Assembly (NCBI GenBank): GCA_963965975.1
Contig: OZ014418.1
Location: 5,716,775-5,780,774 of the forward strand
Direction: 5' to 3'
From: Xestospongia bergquistia
Lineage: Eukaryota > Porifera > Demospongiae > Haplosclerida > Petrosiidae
DNA length: 64,000 bases
The notes beneath the pieces were generated by a model that did no database searches, was not told the origin of the DNA, and worked only from the letters and a program-made list of their open reading frames with translations. The position numbers were made by a program, and so were the translations under genes. The number at the start of each line of letters is the position of its first letter. Within the stretch, counting starts at the first letter, position 1. Of this stretch, positions 22,735 through 33,866 are shown piece by piece.

Positions 22735-23118
22735 TATTAAGGATTTGATCTAGCTCTTGACTTTATCATTGCCATATCTCCTCTTGGAATGAAAAGATTC
22801 TTATTTGGAGATTGGTTTGCATTCAATGGCATAACTAAGCTATTGGATATAATCTCTATCATCCTTTTAAGTTACTTCCTGAATACATTCCTATAAGTTG
22901 TGGTTTCTATTACTATCTCACTCAGGTTTTTCTGTTATTCTATTTATTGCTTTCCTTATTGTGTTGTAATATTACAAACTGAGATGAGATATAATCCAGT
23001 TAATATTCTTATGATGCTGAGACATATATCACAGCATATATTGACCAAAAAGAAGAATATGTTAAAGAAATTGATGAAGAAAACTACTCTATCAAGTGAT
23101 GACAACTTTGTCGAATAG
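22735..23118 (+). pseudogene. 3' fragment of a POT-like array gene (copy of 14350-14734)
   Basis: Same frameshifts and the same decayed tail as 14350-14734, with only a few base differences and a 4-bp change at the end. Confidence 0.85.
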
Positions 23119-23774
23119 CATATGGTGATCGTGCATCCTTTCTTGTTTTAAAAAGGGAACTTTTGCTTGTATACTACAAAATTAGATTATTTATATTTGT
23201 AAAAGTATTTATTGATGTTTTTACTTTTGGTTTTATTCTGTGCATGTGTTAATTGTAAAATAATTCACATGTTGTGAGTTTCATATATGTGACTTTTATA
23301 GTCTCTTCACAGACTATTGTAGTCTGTAAAGAAGTTATGAACTGTTTTCTGTTGTTCCGATTAACACAATAGAATTGAAAGTGAAACATTTACAACAAGA
23401 ATATTTTATTGTATATATTTGTAATATAGCATAGTGACATCACTCAACCCATATAGTGTGACATGTACTGAACCAATTGATTTTAACTTATATTACTTCT
23501 ATCCTAATATTGTTAGTATTGATACAAGACGTTCATATTGTTATCATGTGACTCACATTATAAACATTTTCTTTGTTGTAATTGACACATCAATAGATTT
23601 GAAAGTAAAATAACAAGGCATCATTGGATAAGTTACTGTGTTGTGTATAAAGGTCAATAGAAATTTATTATTCACAATTGTAAAGAGCTTGAACTTGATA
23701 TAGAATCTACAAAATATTGTTCTTAACATGTACATGTTTTGACTAAAACTAATTTATAAATACACACACACACA
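23119..23774. other. Spacer, duplicate of 14735-15384
   Basis: Non-coding. Contains a relic E-box/TATA pair near 23545-23566 with 7-nt spacing. Confidence 0.7.
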
Positions 23775-23865
23775 TCATCACATGACTCACAACATTATAA
23801 AGTGTTTCTAATTGCCACTCAACAAATATTAGAGCTTTGTCATTTTCAAGCATAAAGAATTTGTA
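23775..23865 (+). promoter_or_regulatory. Array promoter cassette (E-box - 10 nt - TATA)
   Basis: CACATG 23779-23784, ten nucleotides, TTATAAA 23795-23801, ATG 71 nt from the TATA element. Practically identical to the cassette at 15385. Confidence 0.7.
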
Positions 23866-25496
23866 ATGAATACTAGAAGAGTTTGTTCTTATCCAGTACT
23901 ATGTATAAAATCGAAAGGAGCTATCTTGATGATTTGGGTGTCCACAACTGTATATTTCTACTTGTCTCTCATGGACTTAATCTATCTCTATATTAATTGG
24001 GCTCTCTATAGTGATGTTTTCTTTGTATACTTGACTTCAATACTTCGCATCTTCTTCCCACTATTTGGATGGATTGCTGATGCATGGATTGGACGATATA
24101 GAGTTATTTTATATGGACTGTATTCTTTAATAATAGGATGTGTATTTCTTACAGGATCTGTTATTGCTTATGAATTTAATCCATTGGTGTCACAGATTTT
24201 TTTTTATGTGTACAGTATTTTTAATTCACTAGGTTCAGCTGCTATATATGCTAATAATCTTCCTTTTATTACTGATCAAATGATAGGAGCATCTAGTGAT
24301 GAACTTAGTGCTGCAGTTCATTGGTGGTTTTGGAGTTTCCATTTTCCTTCTATGGTACTAATAGATTTTGTCTGTGCATTACAAATTGCTCCTCCTGTAA
24401 TACATATATTGATATTGATTTTCTTTATATTCTCTGGTCTAACTATTGCTCTCTCTAGTATATTTCTTGGTCAACAATGGCTCAACAAAACACCTCAGAT
24501 CACTAACCCTATTAAACATATTGCTAAAGTACTCAACTATGCTAGAAAGAACAAATACCCAGGAATCGTAGTGCCCTCACCTACTGGGAACAAGATATTC
24601 CTTCACGACTTGACTTAGGTAAGGATAAATATGGTGGTCCTTTCTCAGAGGAGGAGGTAGAGAATGTTAAGACAACACTGAGATTAATACCAGTTATATT
24701 TATATGTGCAATGAGAGGAATTGCTGTAGATGTGAGCTACAAACAGCAAAGTCACATGAGATTTAACAATGATAGTATTCTTGCATGTTTCTTCACTGAC
24801 AGACACAGATTATTTCTGCAAATAACAAGTTTTGGAATTCCATTATATCATTTCATTATAAGACCAATTATAAAGAAAACCACCAAATATACTCCTAGTA
24901 TGTTGACATTAATTGGAGCTGGTTTATTTTTTCAAGTTTTAGAGACATTAGGATTGGTAGTAATAGAGACTATAGGTCATTTCCAAACTCCTAATGTCAC
25001 TTGTATGTTTAATAATACCATCAATGAGGTTATATCTCTTAATTATTACTGGAGTATGATACCACTAATGCTGCAAATAGTTGGATTTTTTTTGTGTGGG
25101 ATAGTCCTTTTTGAATTTGTCATTGCTCAATCTCCTCATGAAATGAAAGGATTCTTATTTGGACTTTGGTTTGCATTCAGTGGTATAGCTAAACTGATTG
25201 GATATAATCTCTATCATCCATTTCAGTTCCTTCCTGCATCCATTCCTATAAGTTGTGGTTTCTATTACTACCTCACTCAGACTCTTCTTCTCTCTCTTGT
25301 GTTTATTATCTTCCTCATTTTGTCTAAACATTACAAACTGAGAATGAGAAATAATCCAGTTAATCTACACATGATAGCAGAGACACATATTGCAGCTTAT
25401 ATTGACCAGGAAGAAGAGTATTATAGAGACATTGATGAAGAAAACTACTCCATTAACTCATTAACTCATGGTAACTATGGTACAACTTGTAATTAA
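23866..25496 (+). pseudogene. POT-like array gene broken by one missing base
   Basis: Sister of the gene at 15476. The frame is open from MNTRRVCSYPVLC to the linker, where YARKNKYP meets a one-base loss: the run of four C found in every other copy (aataccccagg) is three C here (24558-24560). The shifted frame ends at 24618; the proper frame resumes and is open to TAA at 25496, giving all later family blocks. No other lesion is seen, and promoter and start are intact. Either very recent inactivation, an allele, or a sequencing or assembly error. If the base were present the product would be about 543 residues. Confidence 0.8.
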
Positions 25497-27061
25497 TATA
25501 TAACTAATTATGGATTATCTCTTATTCAAAGAGGATCTTTTGCTTCTGCATTACAAAATTGAATTACATGTATTAACATATTAATATTTATTACTTGAGT
25601 CACATAAAAGTAAGTTCACTGAACAAATAAATAAAAGTCATTTCCATGACAACAATGCTACTGTTTTCTTCAGTGGTTCAGTGGAATATGAGGTTTCTTA
25701 GTTTGTAACTGATTTCTTTATCACCTCTCAGGATTAGATCGGAGATAAGGATCAGTTTGTTATTTGCTAAAGATGCTCTGGGAGAACAAGTTTCTTTGAG
25801 CTATTCTTCTAAGATATCTTTCTACTTTCTATTCTATTGATGTGTCAATTTTCAAATATAGAAATAGTTCATAATGTTGTGACAACATGACTATTATAGT
25901 TTGTAAAATGAGCATTATGAACTATATAACATACATAACATGTAGTGACCGAGTGGATTGGAGAAGACTGAAACATTGACAACATGACTATTGTAATTTG
26001 TAAACACACATATCATTATAGCTGCTACTTTACATCTTGCCATGCACAAACATCCCATTTCTTTAGTTTTGTCAGGGACACAGTGCATCTATTCAACTGC
26101 AACATCTTGTATGCTTATGTACCCTATGGTGAAGCATGTTCTTCAGACTTATCCTCAAAGGAATAGATATATGAAAGAATGACAAACATTCAACTATAAA
26201 TGTTGTTGCTATTGAGGTTACAGTCTGAAAACTTTTAAATTTGCTTTGAACTATGTAAATATACTTACTCTAGCAAGAGAAAAGTATCTTTATATGATAA
26301 AGAAGATAGTTGTATAAGGCATGTCACAAAATAGAAATCTATTGATAGAAAACAATGAATATCTTGCTCAAAACTCATCAAAGTCTTTCAATTCTTTACA
26401 GTATTACTTTCTATGATAATCCCTTCACTATGACCAATATGATATCTCAATAACTATAAACAGTTTAGACACCAAATTAACAGGTAACACACTAATCTAT
26501 GAAGTATGGTCTTTTGTAGGTCTCATTTTGAGTGTGTCAGAAACAAAACTAATGACTCACAGCAGTTTACTATCTAGAACTATTCTTAGGAAGCCATTTT
26601 CTTATGAATAATTATTACTGACAGAAAGAAATGGGTACAAATGGAAAATATTATTTCATTGTGTTACTAAACTGAAACATAATCTCCTACTTATGGCAGT
26701 AAGTACAGACTATTTTCTGCTTAATGTTCAGTTTTAAAGAAGTCCAGGATATTAATTATATGACTGATAAGCCATTGACTGTAAGCCTAGCTATGATGTA
26801 TTAAATTAAGTGTTCCTTCTTGTCTAGAACTCATGAAGGAATAATTCCAAGTTCTCAGTTACTTCCTATTATTGCTTTATTAATTATTTATTATTAATAA
26901 TATCTACATCACAATATGTTTTTTTTGTGAGCTAGCAAGTTAAACATAAAACCTCATTTCCTTCCAGGATGCTACACCTTTCACTAATGACTATTAAAAC
27001 ATTTGTATTTTTAAATAAATAAGCAAAGAAGACCTGTGCATGTATATTACTAGCTTTATAC
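25497..27061. other. Array spacer
   Basis: 25600-25980 is the spacer type that follows genes at 29855, 33867, 38803, 43046 and 50205 and includes AATAAA-rich likely polyadenylation sequence near 25627-25637. 26005-26170 is a scrap of the antisense DUF3504 relic (see 37460). 26190-27060 recurs at 56780-57660 and partly at 61670-61990. No functional gene. Confidence 0.65.
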
Positions 27062-27108
27062 TATAGTCCATTCGTGTTTACCTGGCACTTTGTTTTTTCG
27101 GTGTAACT

Positions 27109-27480
27109 CAGTGTTGCCAGATGGTGTGATCAAAATTATGCTAGACAGTCATTCAAAAAATGTTAAATGCCCCACCCAATATGCTAAAATGATTTTTTTC
27201 CAGAAATAATACTAATCAAGTTTACTTATAGTTGTATAGGTTCTGTGAGCTCATTAGTTCAATCATTTCAGGTGGAAAGCAAAATTTTGTATAATCCTCT
27301 GTAGGAGATAAGTTTTTCACACCCTCCTTTGTCAACTGAACAAAAGACCAGTGACTGTGCCCATATTTAGACAATTTCTTGATTTGTTCTTGATGAGTGT
27401 AACAGCTGAGAATAGCCTTTCAGCATCTGCACAAGAATGCAGGTGCAAGAAGACATTTCACGAACTTGCATACTGTTGTC
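27109..27480 (-). pseudogene. hAT transposase C-terminal fragment nested in the Tc1-like element
   Basis: The minus strand gives SCADAERLFSAVTLIKNK then SRNCLNMG, the hAT dimerisation region, followed after a frame change by SPTEDYTKFCFPPEMIELMS. At 27109 the plus strand shows CAGTGTTGCCAGATGG, a hAT-type terminus. No other end is found, so only the 3' part of a hAT element remains. It sits where the C-terminus of the Tc1-like transposase should be. Confidence 0.7.
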
Positions 27481-27600
27481 ACTGAAGTTTGCAGCTGCTG
27501 GCAAGTGGCAATGCAGCTGGACTTAGAGACTTAGAGTTGTTTAGTATGGATGAATATTATCATTGCTGCATGGCAGTATGAAATGCCATGAATATAAAAC

Positions 27601-28713
27601 CTATATATCAGTCAGATATATAGGTGTTGGTCTGTGTTGTTTCACCTTATCTAGTAATGTCTTTTTAATATTTGTAGGTTCGTAAGTGATGTTATGTTCA
27701 TCCAGCCATTCTTGAATCTCACCTTTTTTGTTTTGTGTTGTTGGAGGTTTGTCTCGCTGTTTGTTGTGATAACTTGCATTGTCTAAAATTATGACTGATG
27801 GTTCATCAAGTGTTGGTAGTAGTTTTTCTGTCATCCATTCAAGAAAGTGTTCACTGTTCATTTCGTCATGATAGTCAGCTGAATTTGTCTTGGATTTAAA
27901 CATCAGGTCTGCTTCTTCCACCCATCCATTGACTCCTCCTGCATGTAATACAATTAATCTTTCACCTTTACCACTTGGAACCTTCCATCCACCTTTCCCA
28001 TCAATGTCAACCCATACATAATCATTATTGTGATGTGCATTGACCCATGTTTCATCTGTGTAAACAAGGTTTACATTCTGTTGTCTTGTCTTATTTGTCG
28101 TAGGTATGTGTCTCTTTGTTCCAGTATATTTCATTGTTCATATAAAAATTGTTTGCTGTCTTTCTTTTTGTATGAATATCCCATCTCTTTTAGAACTCTT
28201 CATAAACAAAATCTGCTGCCTAGAAAACCAAACTCTTCCTTAATGTTCTCTAAAACAATACAGAGAGTTGGATATTCCTTTCTACAGTAAAAGTTATGAA
28301 TGGTTCTATGAATTATTTCTCTGTCAAATGAATCGGAATTGATTCTTATTTGTGAAACACTATATCTTTTAACTGGCATCAGAAGCTGACCATCATGACT
28401 TGCATACTCCTGATGAATTCCATTGGTCATTGATGGTTCTTAATGACAGACCAGTACCTTCTGCTGTCCTTTTGACAACTGACAGTCTCTTAATAAAAGA
28501 TCCCTTCAACTTATCCTTCTCAAAAAATGCTCTCACATTCTCGACAATGTTTTTATATTGTGAAGATATTCTTCTGCCTTTGGCTAGTTTTTTACCTAAC
28601 TTTGGTTGGTTTCTGGCTTTCTGCTTATAGTGATCGTCGAACATAAAGTTCCACGTGTGTTCATGAGGTTCATGGTTAATTTGTACATTTTTTAAAACCA
28701 AAATTATTTTCAT
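27601..28713 (-). pseudogene. Tc1/mariner (IS630-type, DDE_3) transposase, broken
   Basis: Minus strand, N to C: a lysine-rich N-terminus, a helix-turn-helix stretch (KRTAEGTGLSLRTINDQW), a second DNA-binding part (YPTLCIVLENIKEEFGFLGS), VLKEMGYSYKKKDSKQFLYE, then the catalytic domain with YTDETWVNAHH (first Asp) and VIILDNASYHN (second Asp). The third acidic residue is missing because the frame ends at 27601 next to the hAT debris. A TGA after QFLYEQ and frame changes between the three open segments also disable it. The transposase normally cuts and pastes its own element; this one cannot. Confidence 0.85.
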
Positions 28714-28818
28714 TAGTGGTTTATTACTTATAATTTTTATTGCGTAATTACTTCCGCTGGCAGGTGAACGCGAATAGACTATGATTCATCAGTAATAGAA
28801 ACATTTTAATTAGTATGT

Positions 28819-29062
28819 GTTTTTAATATTCATTTTTATTTCACCAAACAAAAAATATATTAATGGCAAATGTTTCAATAGTCAGATCGACTATCTTCAT
28901 CAGTAAAAGTAAAAGCTTTTATTTATACTACACGCTGAGGTACAAAGTTCAAAAACTCAAAAACATCCTGCATTCCTGTACGCGTTGCGTGGGTAGGCTG
29001 CTACGTGTAATGATAATTGACTGTTATCTTTGGTCCAGTCATAAGTGTTATATCTCTTTAAT
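28819..29062. repeat. 244-bp insertion bounded by a 16-bp direct repeat, carrying an inverted copy of the flank
   Basis: attttaattagtatgt occurs at 28803-28818 and 29063-29078; the paralogous spacers have it once. The right end of the insert (29019-29059) is the exact reverse complement of 29157-29197 (41 bp). The inner part is GC-richer (cgcgttgcgtgggtaggctg near 28981) and of unknown origin. Confidence 0.8.
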
Positions 29063-29276
29063 ATTTTAATTAGTATGTTTATAAATATGATAATCATGTG
29101 ACTTTCACTTTAACGGTTGTTTATAAATTGTTGCACCTAACTTAAAGTAAAATATGAAAGAGATATAACACTTATGACTGGACCAAAGATAACAGTCACT
29201 TTATGTAGTCTAACTCATGTACACATCTTTTTTGTTTTTTTCTCAAAAGCAAAGACAAAAGTATTTTCAATCACAT

Positions 29277-29530
29277 TAACTGATGAAAATTCTTAGGCAG
29301 AGATGTAGTAGATATGAAAGGACATTACAGACTTTTCAATAATTCTTATAAGGAAAGCTACATATGCATAGATGTGGCTACCTCTGGTTACCATCAACAT
29401 GCTGTCATCATCAATTTTATGAGTGGGACATTATCTCACTAGCTTATTAGAGGATGAATATAATAATCTAGGACTTTGAGTTTGTCTGCACTGTCTACTG
29501 ATGAGATCATATTTTTACATTTAGTTTTAC
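29277..29530. repeat. Array 5' distal repeat
   Basis: A block running from ttaactgatgaaaa through gagatgtagtagatatgaaagg, cttttcaataattcttataa, ggctacctctggttaccatc and ctaggactttgagtttg. Versions lie at about 42550-42765, 49743-49920, 57890-58030, 58495-58660 and 62045-62270. It lies at variable distance upstream of genes and is not coding in any consistent frame. Confidence 0.7.
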
Positions 29531-29754
29531 ATCTAAAAAGTAAACCATTATTCTCAGATATGTTTCAAATGTGACAGTTTTGACTAAAGTAACATATATA
29601 TGTAAATACACACACACACACATACTAAACTCAAAAAACAACCTCAATGTACCAATTTTATATGTTCTTGATCAATTTGTTTACCTCAAGTTTATAATAA
29701 CTAAACAAAATATATCATTACATGTTAGTATGTTTACAAAAACAATAGTCAAGT

Positions 29755-29854
29755 TATCATCATGTGACTCACAGCATTATAAATGTTTCTACTGTTACAA
29801 TAGCACTCAACAAAATATTAGAGCTTTATCATTTTCAAGCATAACAAATTTAGA
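29755..29854 (+). promoter_or_regulatory. Array promoter cassette (E-box - 10 nt - TATA)
   Basis: CATGTG 29761-29766, ten nucleotides, TTATAAA 29777-29783, ATG 78 nt from the TATA element; leader words attagagctttatcatttt and caagcata present. Confidence 0.7.
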
Positions 29855-31489
29855 ATGAATGCTAGAAGAGTTTGTTCTTATCCAGTACAATGTATAAAAT
29901 CTAAAGGAGCTATCTTGATGATTTGGGTGTCCACAACTGTATATTTCTACTTGTCTTTTGTTGACCCCATCTATCCCAAAATCAGTCAGGCTCTTTATAA
30001 TCAGTTTAATGTCTTTCTATACTTATCTCCAATGTTTCAAATCTTCTACCCACTATTTGGATGGATTGCTGATGCATGGATTGGACGATATAGAGCTATA
30101 TTATATGGACTGTATTCTTTAATAATAGAATGTGTATTTCTTACAGGATCTGTTATTACTTATGAATTTAACCCATTGGTCTCGCTAATCTTTCTTTATG
30201 CAGTTGGTCTTTTTAATTCACTTGGCAAAGCTGCTATATATGCTAATATTCTTCCTTTCATTACTGATCAAATGATAGGAGCATCTAGTGATGAACTTAG
30301 TGCTGCAATATATTGGTGCTATTGGGGTTTTCCATTTTCTTTTATGGTACTAAAAGATTTTGTCTGTGGATTACAAAATTACCCTCTTGTGACATCACTA
30401 TTGATGTTGATTGTCATATCATTCTCTGGTCTAGCTATTGCTCTCTCTAGTCTGTTTCTTTGTCAAAATTGGCTCGACAAGACACCTCAGATCACTAACC
30501 CTATTAAACATATTGCTAAAGTACTCAACTATGCTAGAAAGAACAAGTATCCCAGGAATCGTAGTGCCCTCACCTACTGTGAACAAGATATCCCTTCACG
30601 ACTTGACCTAGGTAAGAATAAATATGGTGGTCCTTTCTCAGAGGAAGAGGTAGAGAATGTCAAGACAACATTGAGATTAATACCACTCATTTTTATATGT
30701 GCAATGATAGGAACAGCTTCACATGTGACTAACTTACAACTAGATCACATGACAGTTAACCATGATAACATCTTTGCATGTTTTTTCAGTGACGAAAACA
30801 GATTATTTCATCTAATAGTAACTTTTGGAATTCCATTATATCATTTCATTATAAGACCACTTATAAAGGCAACTACCAAATATACTCCTAGTATGTTGAC
30901 AATAATTGGAGCTGGTTTATTTATTCATATTTTAGGAACTGTAGGTATGGTAGTAATAGAGACTATAGGTCACCTCCAAACTCCTAATGTCATTTGTATG
31001 TTTAATGATACCATCAATGTGGCTATGTCTCTTAATTATTACTGGACTATGATACCATTAATGCTGCGAGTAGTTGGAACTGTTTTTTGTGTGATAGTTC
31101 TTCTTGAATTTATCATTGCTCAATCTCCTTATGAAACGAAAGGATTTTTATTTGGACTTTCATTTGCATTCAATGGCATAGCTAAACTAATTGGATATAA
31201 TCTCTATCATCCTTTTCAGTTCCTTCCTATATCCATTCCTATAAGTTGTGGTTTCTATTACTACCTCACTCAGACTCTCCTTCTCTCTCTTGCATTCATT
31301 GTCTTCCTCATTTTGTCTAAACATTACAAACTGAGAATGAGAAATAATCCAGTTAATCTACACATGATAGCAGAGACACATATTACAGCTTATATTGACC
31401 AGGAAGAAGAGTATTTTAGAGAAGTTGATGAAGAAAGCTACTCCAATAACTCATTAAGTCATAGTTACTTTGGTAATACAAGTAATTAA
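29855..31489 (+). CDS. POT/PTR-like multi-pass transporter (544 aa)
   Basis: Full-length and open. All family blocks are present: GWIADAWIGRYR, YANILPFITDQMIGA, the linker from LDKTPQITNPIKHIAKVLNY to SEEEVENVKTTLRLIPLIF, and EFIIAQSPYETKGF (Met of HEMKG replaced by Thr). The first outer loop (VDPIYPKISQALYNQFN) and the loop after helix 7 (THVTNLQLDH region, read as ASHVTNLQLDHMT) are distinct from gene 1 and close to those at 33867. The glycosylation sequon NVTC of most copies is NVIC here, so that site is lost while the Cys remains. Tail acidic, ending with FGNTSN. Likely plasma or endomembrane transporter; substrate unknown. Confidence 0.8.
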   Translation: MNARRVCSYPVQCIKSKGAILMIWVSTTVYFYLSFVDPIYPKISQALYNQFNVFLYLSPMFQIFYPLFGWIADAWIGRYRAILYGLYSLIIECVFLTGSVITYEFNPLVSLIFLYAVGLFNSLGKAAIYANILPFITDQMIGASSDELSAAIYWCYWGFPFSFMVLKDFVCGLQNYPLVTSLLMLIVISFSGLAIALSSLFLCQNWLDKTPQITNPIKHIAKVLNYARKNKYPRNRSALTYCEQDIPSRLDLGKNKYGGPFSEEEVENVKTTLRLIPLIFICAMIGTASHVTNLQLDHMTVNHDNIFACFFSDENRLFHLIVTFGIPLYHFIIRPLIKATTKYTPSMLTIIGAGLFIHILGTVGMVVIETIGHLQTPNVICMFNDTINVAMSLNYYWTMIPLMLRVVGTVFCVIVLLEFIIAQSPYETKGFLFGLSFAFNGIAKLIGYNLYHPFQFLPISIPISCGFYYYLTQTLLLSLAFIVFLILSKHYKLRMRNNPVNLHMIAETHITAYIDQEEEYFREVDEESYSNNSLSHSYFGNTSN

Positions 31490-32339
31490 TGTATGGCTGT
31501 TTGTCAATTATCTCTTATTCAAGTGCTTGTGCACTACAAAATTGAATTATTAATATATATAACTTGAGTCACATAAAAGTAAGTTCACTGAACAAATAAA
31601 TAAAAGTCATTTCCATGACAACAATGCTACTGTTTTCTTCAGTGGTTCAGTGGAATATGAGGTTTCTTAGTTTGTAACTGATTTCTTTATCACCTCTCAG
31701 GATTAGATCGGAGATAAGGATCAGTTTGTTATTTACTAAAGATGCTCTGGTTGACCAAGTTTCTTTGAGCTATTCTTCTAAGATATCTTTCTACTTTCTA
31801 TTCTATTGATGTGTCAATTTTCAAATATAGAAATAGTTCATAATGTTGTGACAACATGACTATTATAGTTTGTAAAAAGAGCATTATGAACTATCATTGT
31901 AATTAACACAATAGAATTGAAAGTAAAACATTGACAACATGATTATTATAGTTCGTAAACAGACATATATAAAGTTATTGATGATTGAAGTGACATCCAC
32001 ACATTTAGCTGACCCAATCTTTATTTAGCAGTATAGCCTCTAAAAGCTTAGAGCTATAACCTGTTACATAACATGTAGTGACCGAGTGGATTGGAGAAGA
32101 GTTATAGAACCAGCTATTTGTACAATTGGCAACCGACCCAATGACAATAGTAATAATAATGATAAGGATAGCTGTACATAACAATGTAGCAAATAAGACA
32201 ACTATGACAACTGATAAAATATTAAAAGCATGCGGTATTTATATCTATACATGACGTAACAATATACAATAATGAATATATAATTATACATGTAGGTTCA
32301 AGGTTTATCAAGTTACCTAGTATATCACATAACAAGTTA
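31490..32339. other. Array spacer
   Basis: Same spacer type as 25540-25980, with AATAAA-containing sequence near 31588-31600. No gene. Confidence 0.65.
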
Positions 32340-32530
32340 CTCAGAAATACAATCACTTTGTATATGTCAATAGTCATAAATATTATCACTTGCATGTTTA
32401 ATGATATCATCAATAAGGTTATGTCTCTCAATTATTACTCGACTATGACACCACAATTATTGCAGGTGATTAGAGAAATTGTCTGTGGCCTAAATTTTCT
32501 TGAGTTTATCAGTGCTCAATCTCCTTCTCA
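32340..32530 (+). pseudogene. Internal scrap of a POT-like gene
   Basis: Reads ITCMFNDIINKVMSLNYYST, MTPQLLQVI, LEFISAQSPS: the outer-loop Cys segment to the EFIIAQSP block. It is cut on both sides; the right side joins the antisense DUF3504 relic. The same fused arrangement recurs at 36165, 37340, 41110 and 52530. Confidence 0.8.
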
Positions 32531-32945
32531 GGATCCTTCATGTCTGGGTGTCATCTGAGACCTTTCATCTCCAAATCTAATGTTGTATTTATAGAGCTCA
32601 ATTTAGAGTTAAAAAAGACAGTTTTGTCTCTATTTGAAGCCCACATATCATCTTGTACAATGTGTTTGGAGGGTGCTCTTCCAAATTTTTTTGGACTTCT
32701 AAAATAAATCTTGAAACCCAGGTCAACTCTGCATTAGTCATTTGTTGTATATCAAACACAGGATTGCTATAATTAAGGCTGCTGCTACTTTACATCTTGC
32801 CATGCACAAACATCCCATTTCTTTGGTTTTGCCAGGGACACAGTGTATCTATTTAACTGCAACATCTTGTATGCTTATGTGCCTTTTTCTTTTGATAGTG
32901 AAGCATGTTCTTCAGACTTATCCTCAAAGGAATAGATATATTATG
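32531..32945 (-). pseudogene. Antisense DUF3504 (Crypton-recombinase-derived) relic
   Basis: Minus strand: EEHASLSKEKAHKHTRCCS, NPVFDIQQMTNAELT, WVSRF, EEHPPNTLYKMICGLQI, with stops and frame changes. The order of an aromatic/Leu-Trp block, an acidic-basic E-V-x-K run and PPNTLYxxxCGLQ is that of the DUF3504 domain found in ZMYM2/QRICH1-like proteins, which derive from Crypton tyrosine recombinases. No catalytic domain is seen. Confidence 0.6.
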
Positions 32946-33179
32946 TAAGGCCAATTTACTGATCTGTTACTGAGAAGGTCATTTAATGCTTTTGAAAGTA
33001 TAGGTATTTTAATATTTACTATATGTAACTATTATTTTAAGAGATGCATTGCTATGAGATATGAAATGTGTTTCGACTCCTTCACTACATTTAATTACAT
33101 TTTTTATTTGCTAGTTTGTTCTCTTTTTAAAATAATTTTTGATAAAGGAAATGTGTATGTGCACTGTAAAAAATAAGTT

Positions 33180-33193
33180 GTTGTCATAACAAC
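33180..33193. promoter_or_regulatory. RFX X-box-like 14-mer
   Basis: GTTGTCATAACAAC fits the X-box consensus GTHNYYATRRNAAC at every position. It lies a few hundred bp upstream, on the minus strand, of the DUF3504 relic, as in the other units. Confidence 0.45.
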
Positions 33194-33404
33194 CCTGAGG
33201 TTACTCCCCCACTTGTTTAAATATGATAACCCATAACTTATTACTGTGTAGCTAGCCAAGGTTGTAAACTGTTATAGTTCTCCATTGTACATAGAGGGAA
33301 GTATAGTTGTTCAGCAGCAAATTCTTTTTAATTCTTAAAATTCAAGAAATGTAAGAAACTACATGAAAACAAAAATGACAAGCAAAAATCTCATATATTA
33401 TAAT

Positions 33405-33600
33405 CTAATTCATCAAATGAATATATAATCGAAAGATGTATAGTTCTGATGGATATATAGTTTTCTCTAAAGCACTATACACTTGGTTTAAAAAACATGG
33501 GATTTTCTGGCCTTTGTTCCTGATTCCTAACACCAAATGTTGTCTAAACACCAGGATATTGGGAAATGCTTTGGGATATTGAATATTAAAAGTGAAATAT
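33405..33600 (-). pseudogene. Unidentified antisense coding relic, copy 1
   Basis: The minus strand reads QQLWRLITAYFTFNIQYPKA, FPNILVFRQHLVLGIRNKGQ, KIPCFLNQVYSALEK. Equivalent segments at 38385-38620, 45630-46235 and 53650-54130 preserve FTFNIQYPKA and GIKKKGQK despite frame damage, so it was once protein-coding. The pattern resembles the C-terminal part of uncharacterised animal proteins with a 'f..fvFN..YP..l...w.fiq' motif; I cannot name it. Confidence 0.45.
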
Positions 33601-33769
33601 GCTGTAATTAGTCTCCACAATTGTTGTGCCTGACTGAAAGTAAAATAAAAAAGAAAAACTAAATACAGCAGTATTCTGAATGTATCCATGTTGTATTTTC
33701 TTGATCAATTTGCTTACTTCAAATGAAGTATATCACTACATGTTAGTGTGTTTATAAATACTATATTCA

Positions 33770-33866
33770 AGTTATCATCATGTGACTCACAACTTTATAA
33801 ACTGTTTTCTACCTTTGTAATCACCATTTAGCAAAATATTAGAACTTTGTTATTTTAGAATTCAGT
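33770..33866 (+). promoter_or_regulatory. Array promoter cassette (E-box - 10 nt - TATA)
   Basis: CATGTG 33779-33784, ten nucleotides, TTATAAA 33795-33801, ATG 72 nt from the TATA element. Confidence 0.7.

Larger units (their letters stand above)
27064..28781 (-). mobile_element. Tc1/mariner-like DNA transposon (degenerate)
   Basis: Terminal inverted repeats of about 24 bp: the left end starts TAGTCCATTCGTGTTTACC and the right end, reversed, TAGTCTATTCGCGTTCACC. Target duplication is TA on the left (27062-27063) and a mutated TG on the right (28782-28783). The uninterrupted target is preserved in the paralogous spacer near 57655 (tttatactaattcatc). It carries a minus-strand transposase remnant and nested hAT debris. 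Confidence 0.85.

Noticed and set aside
25984-26166. 60-aa plus-strand frame near the 23866 gene
   Set aside because: It is the complement of the DUF3504 relic's 5' part and is not preserved as a frame in the other copies.
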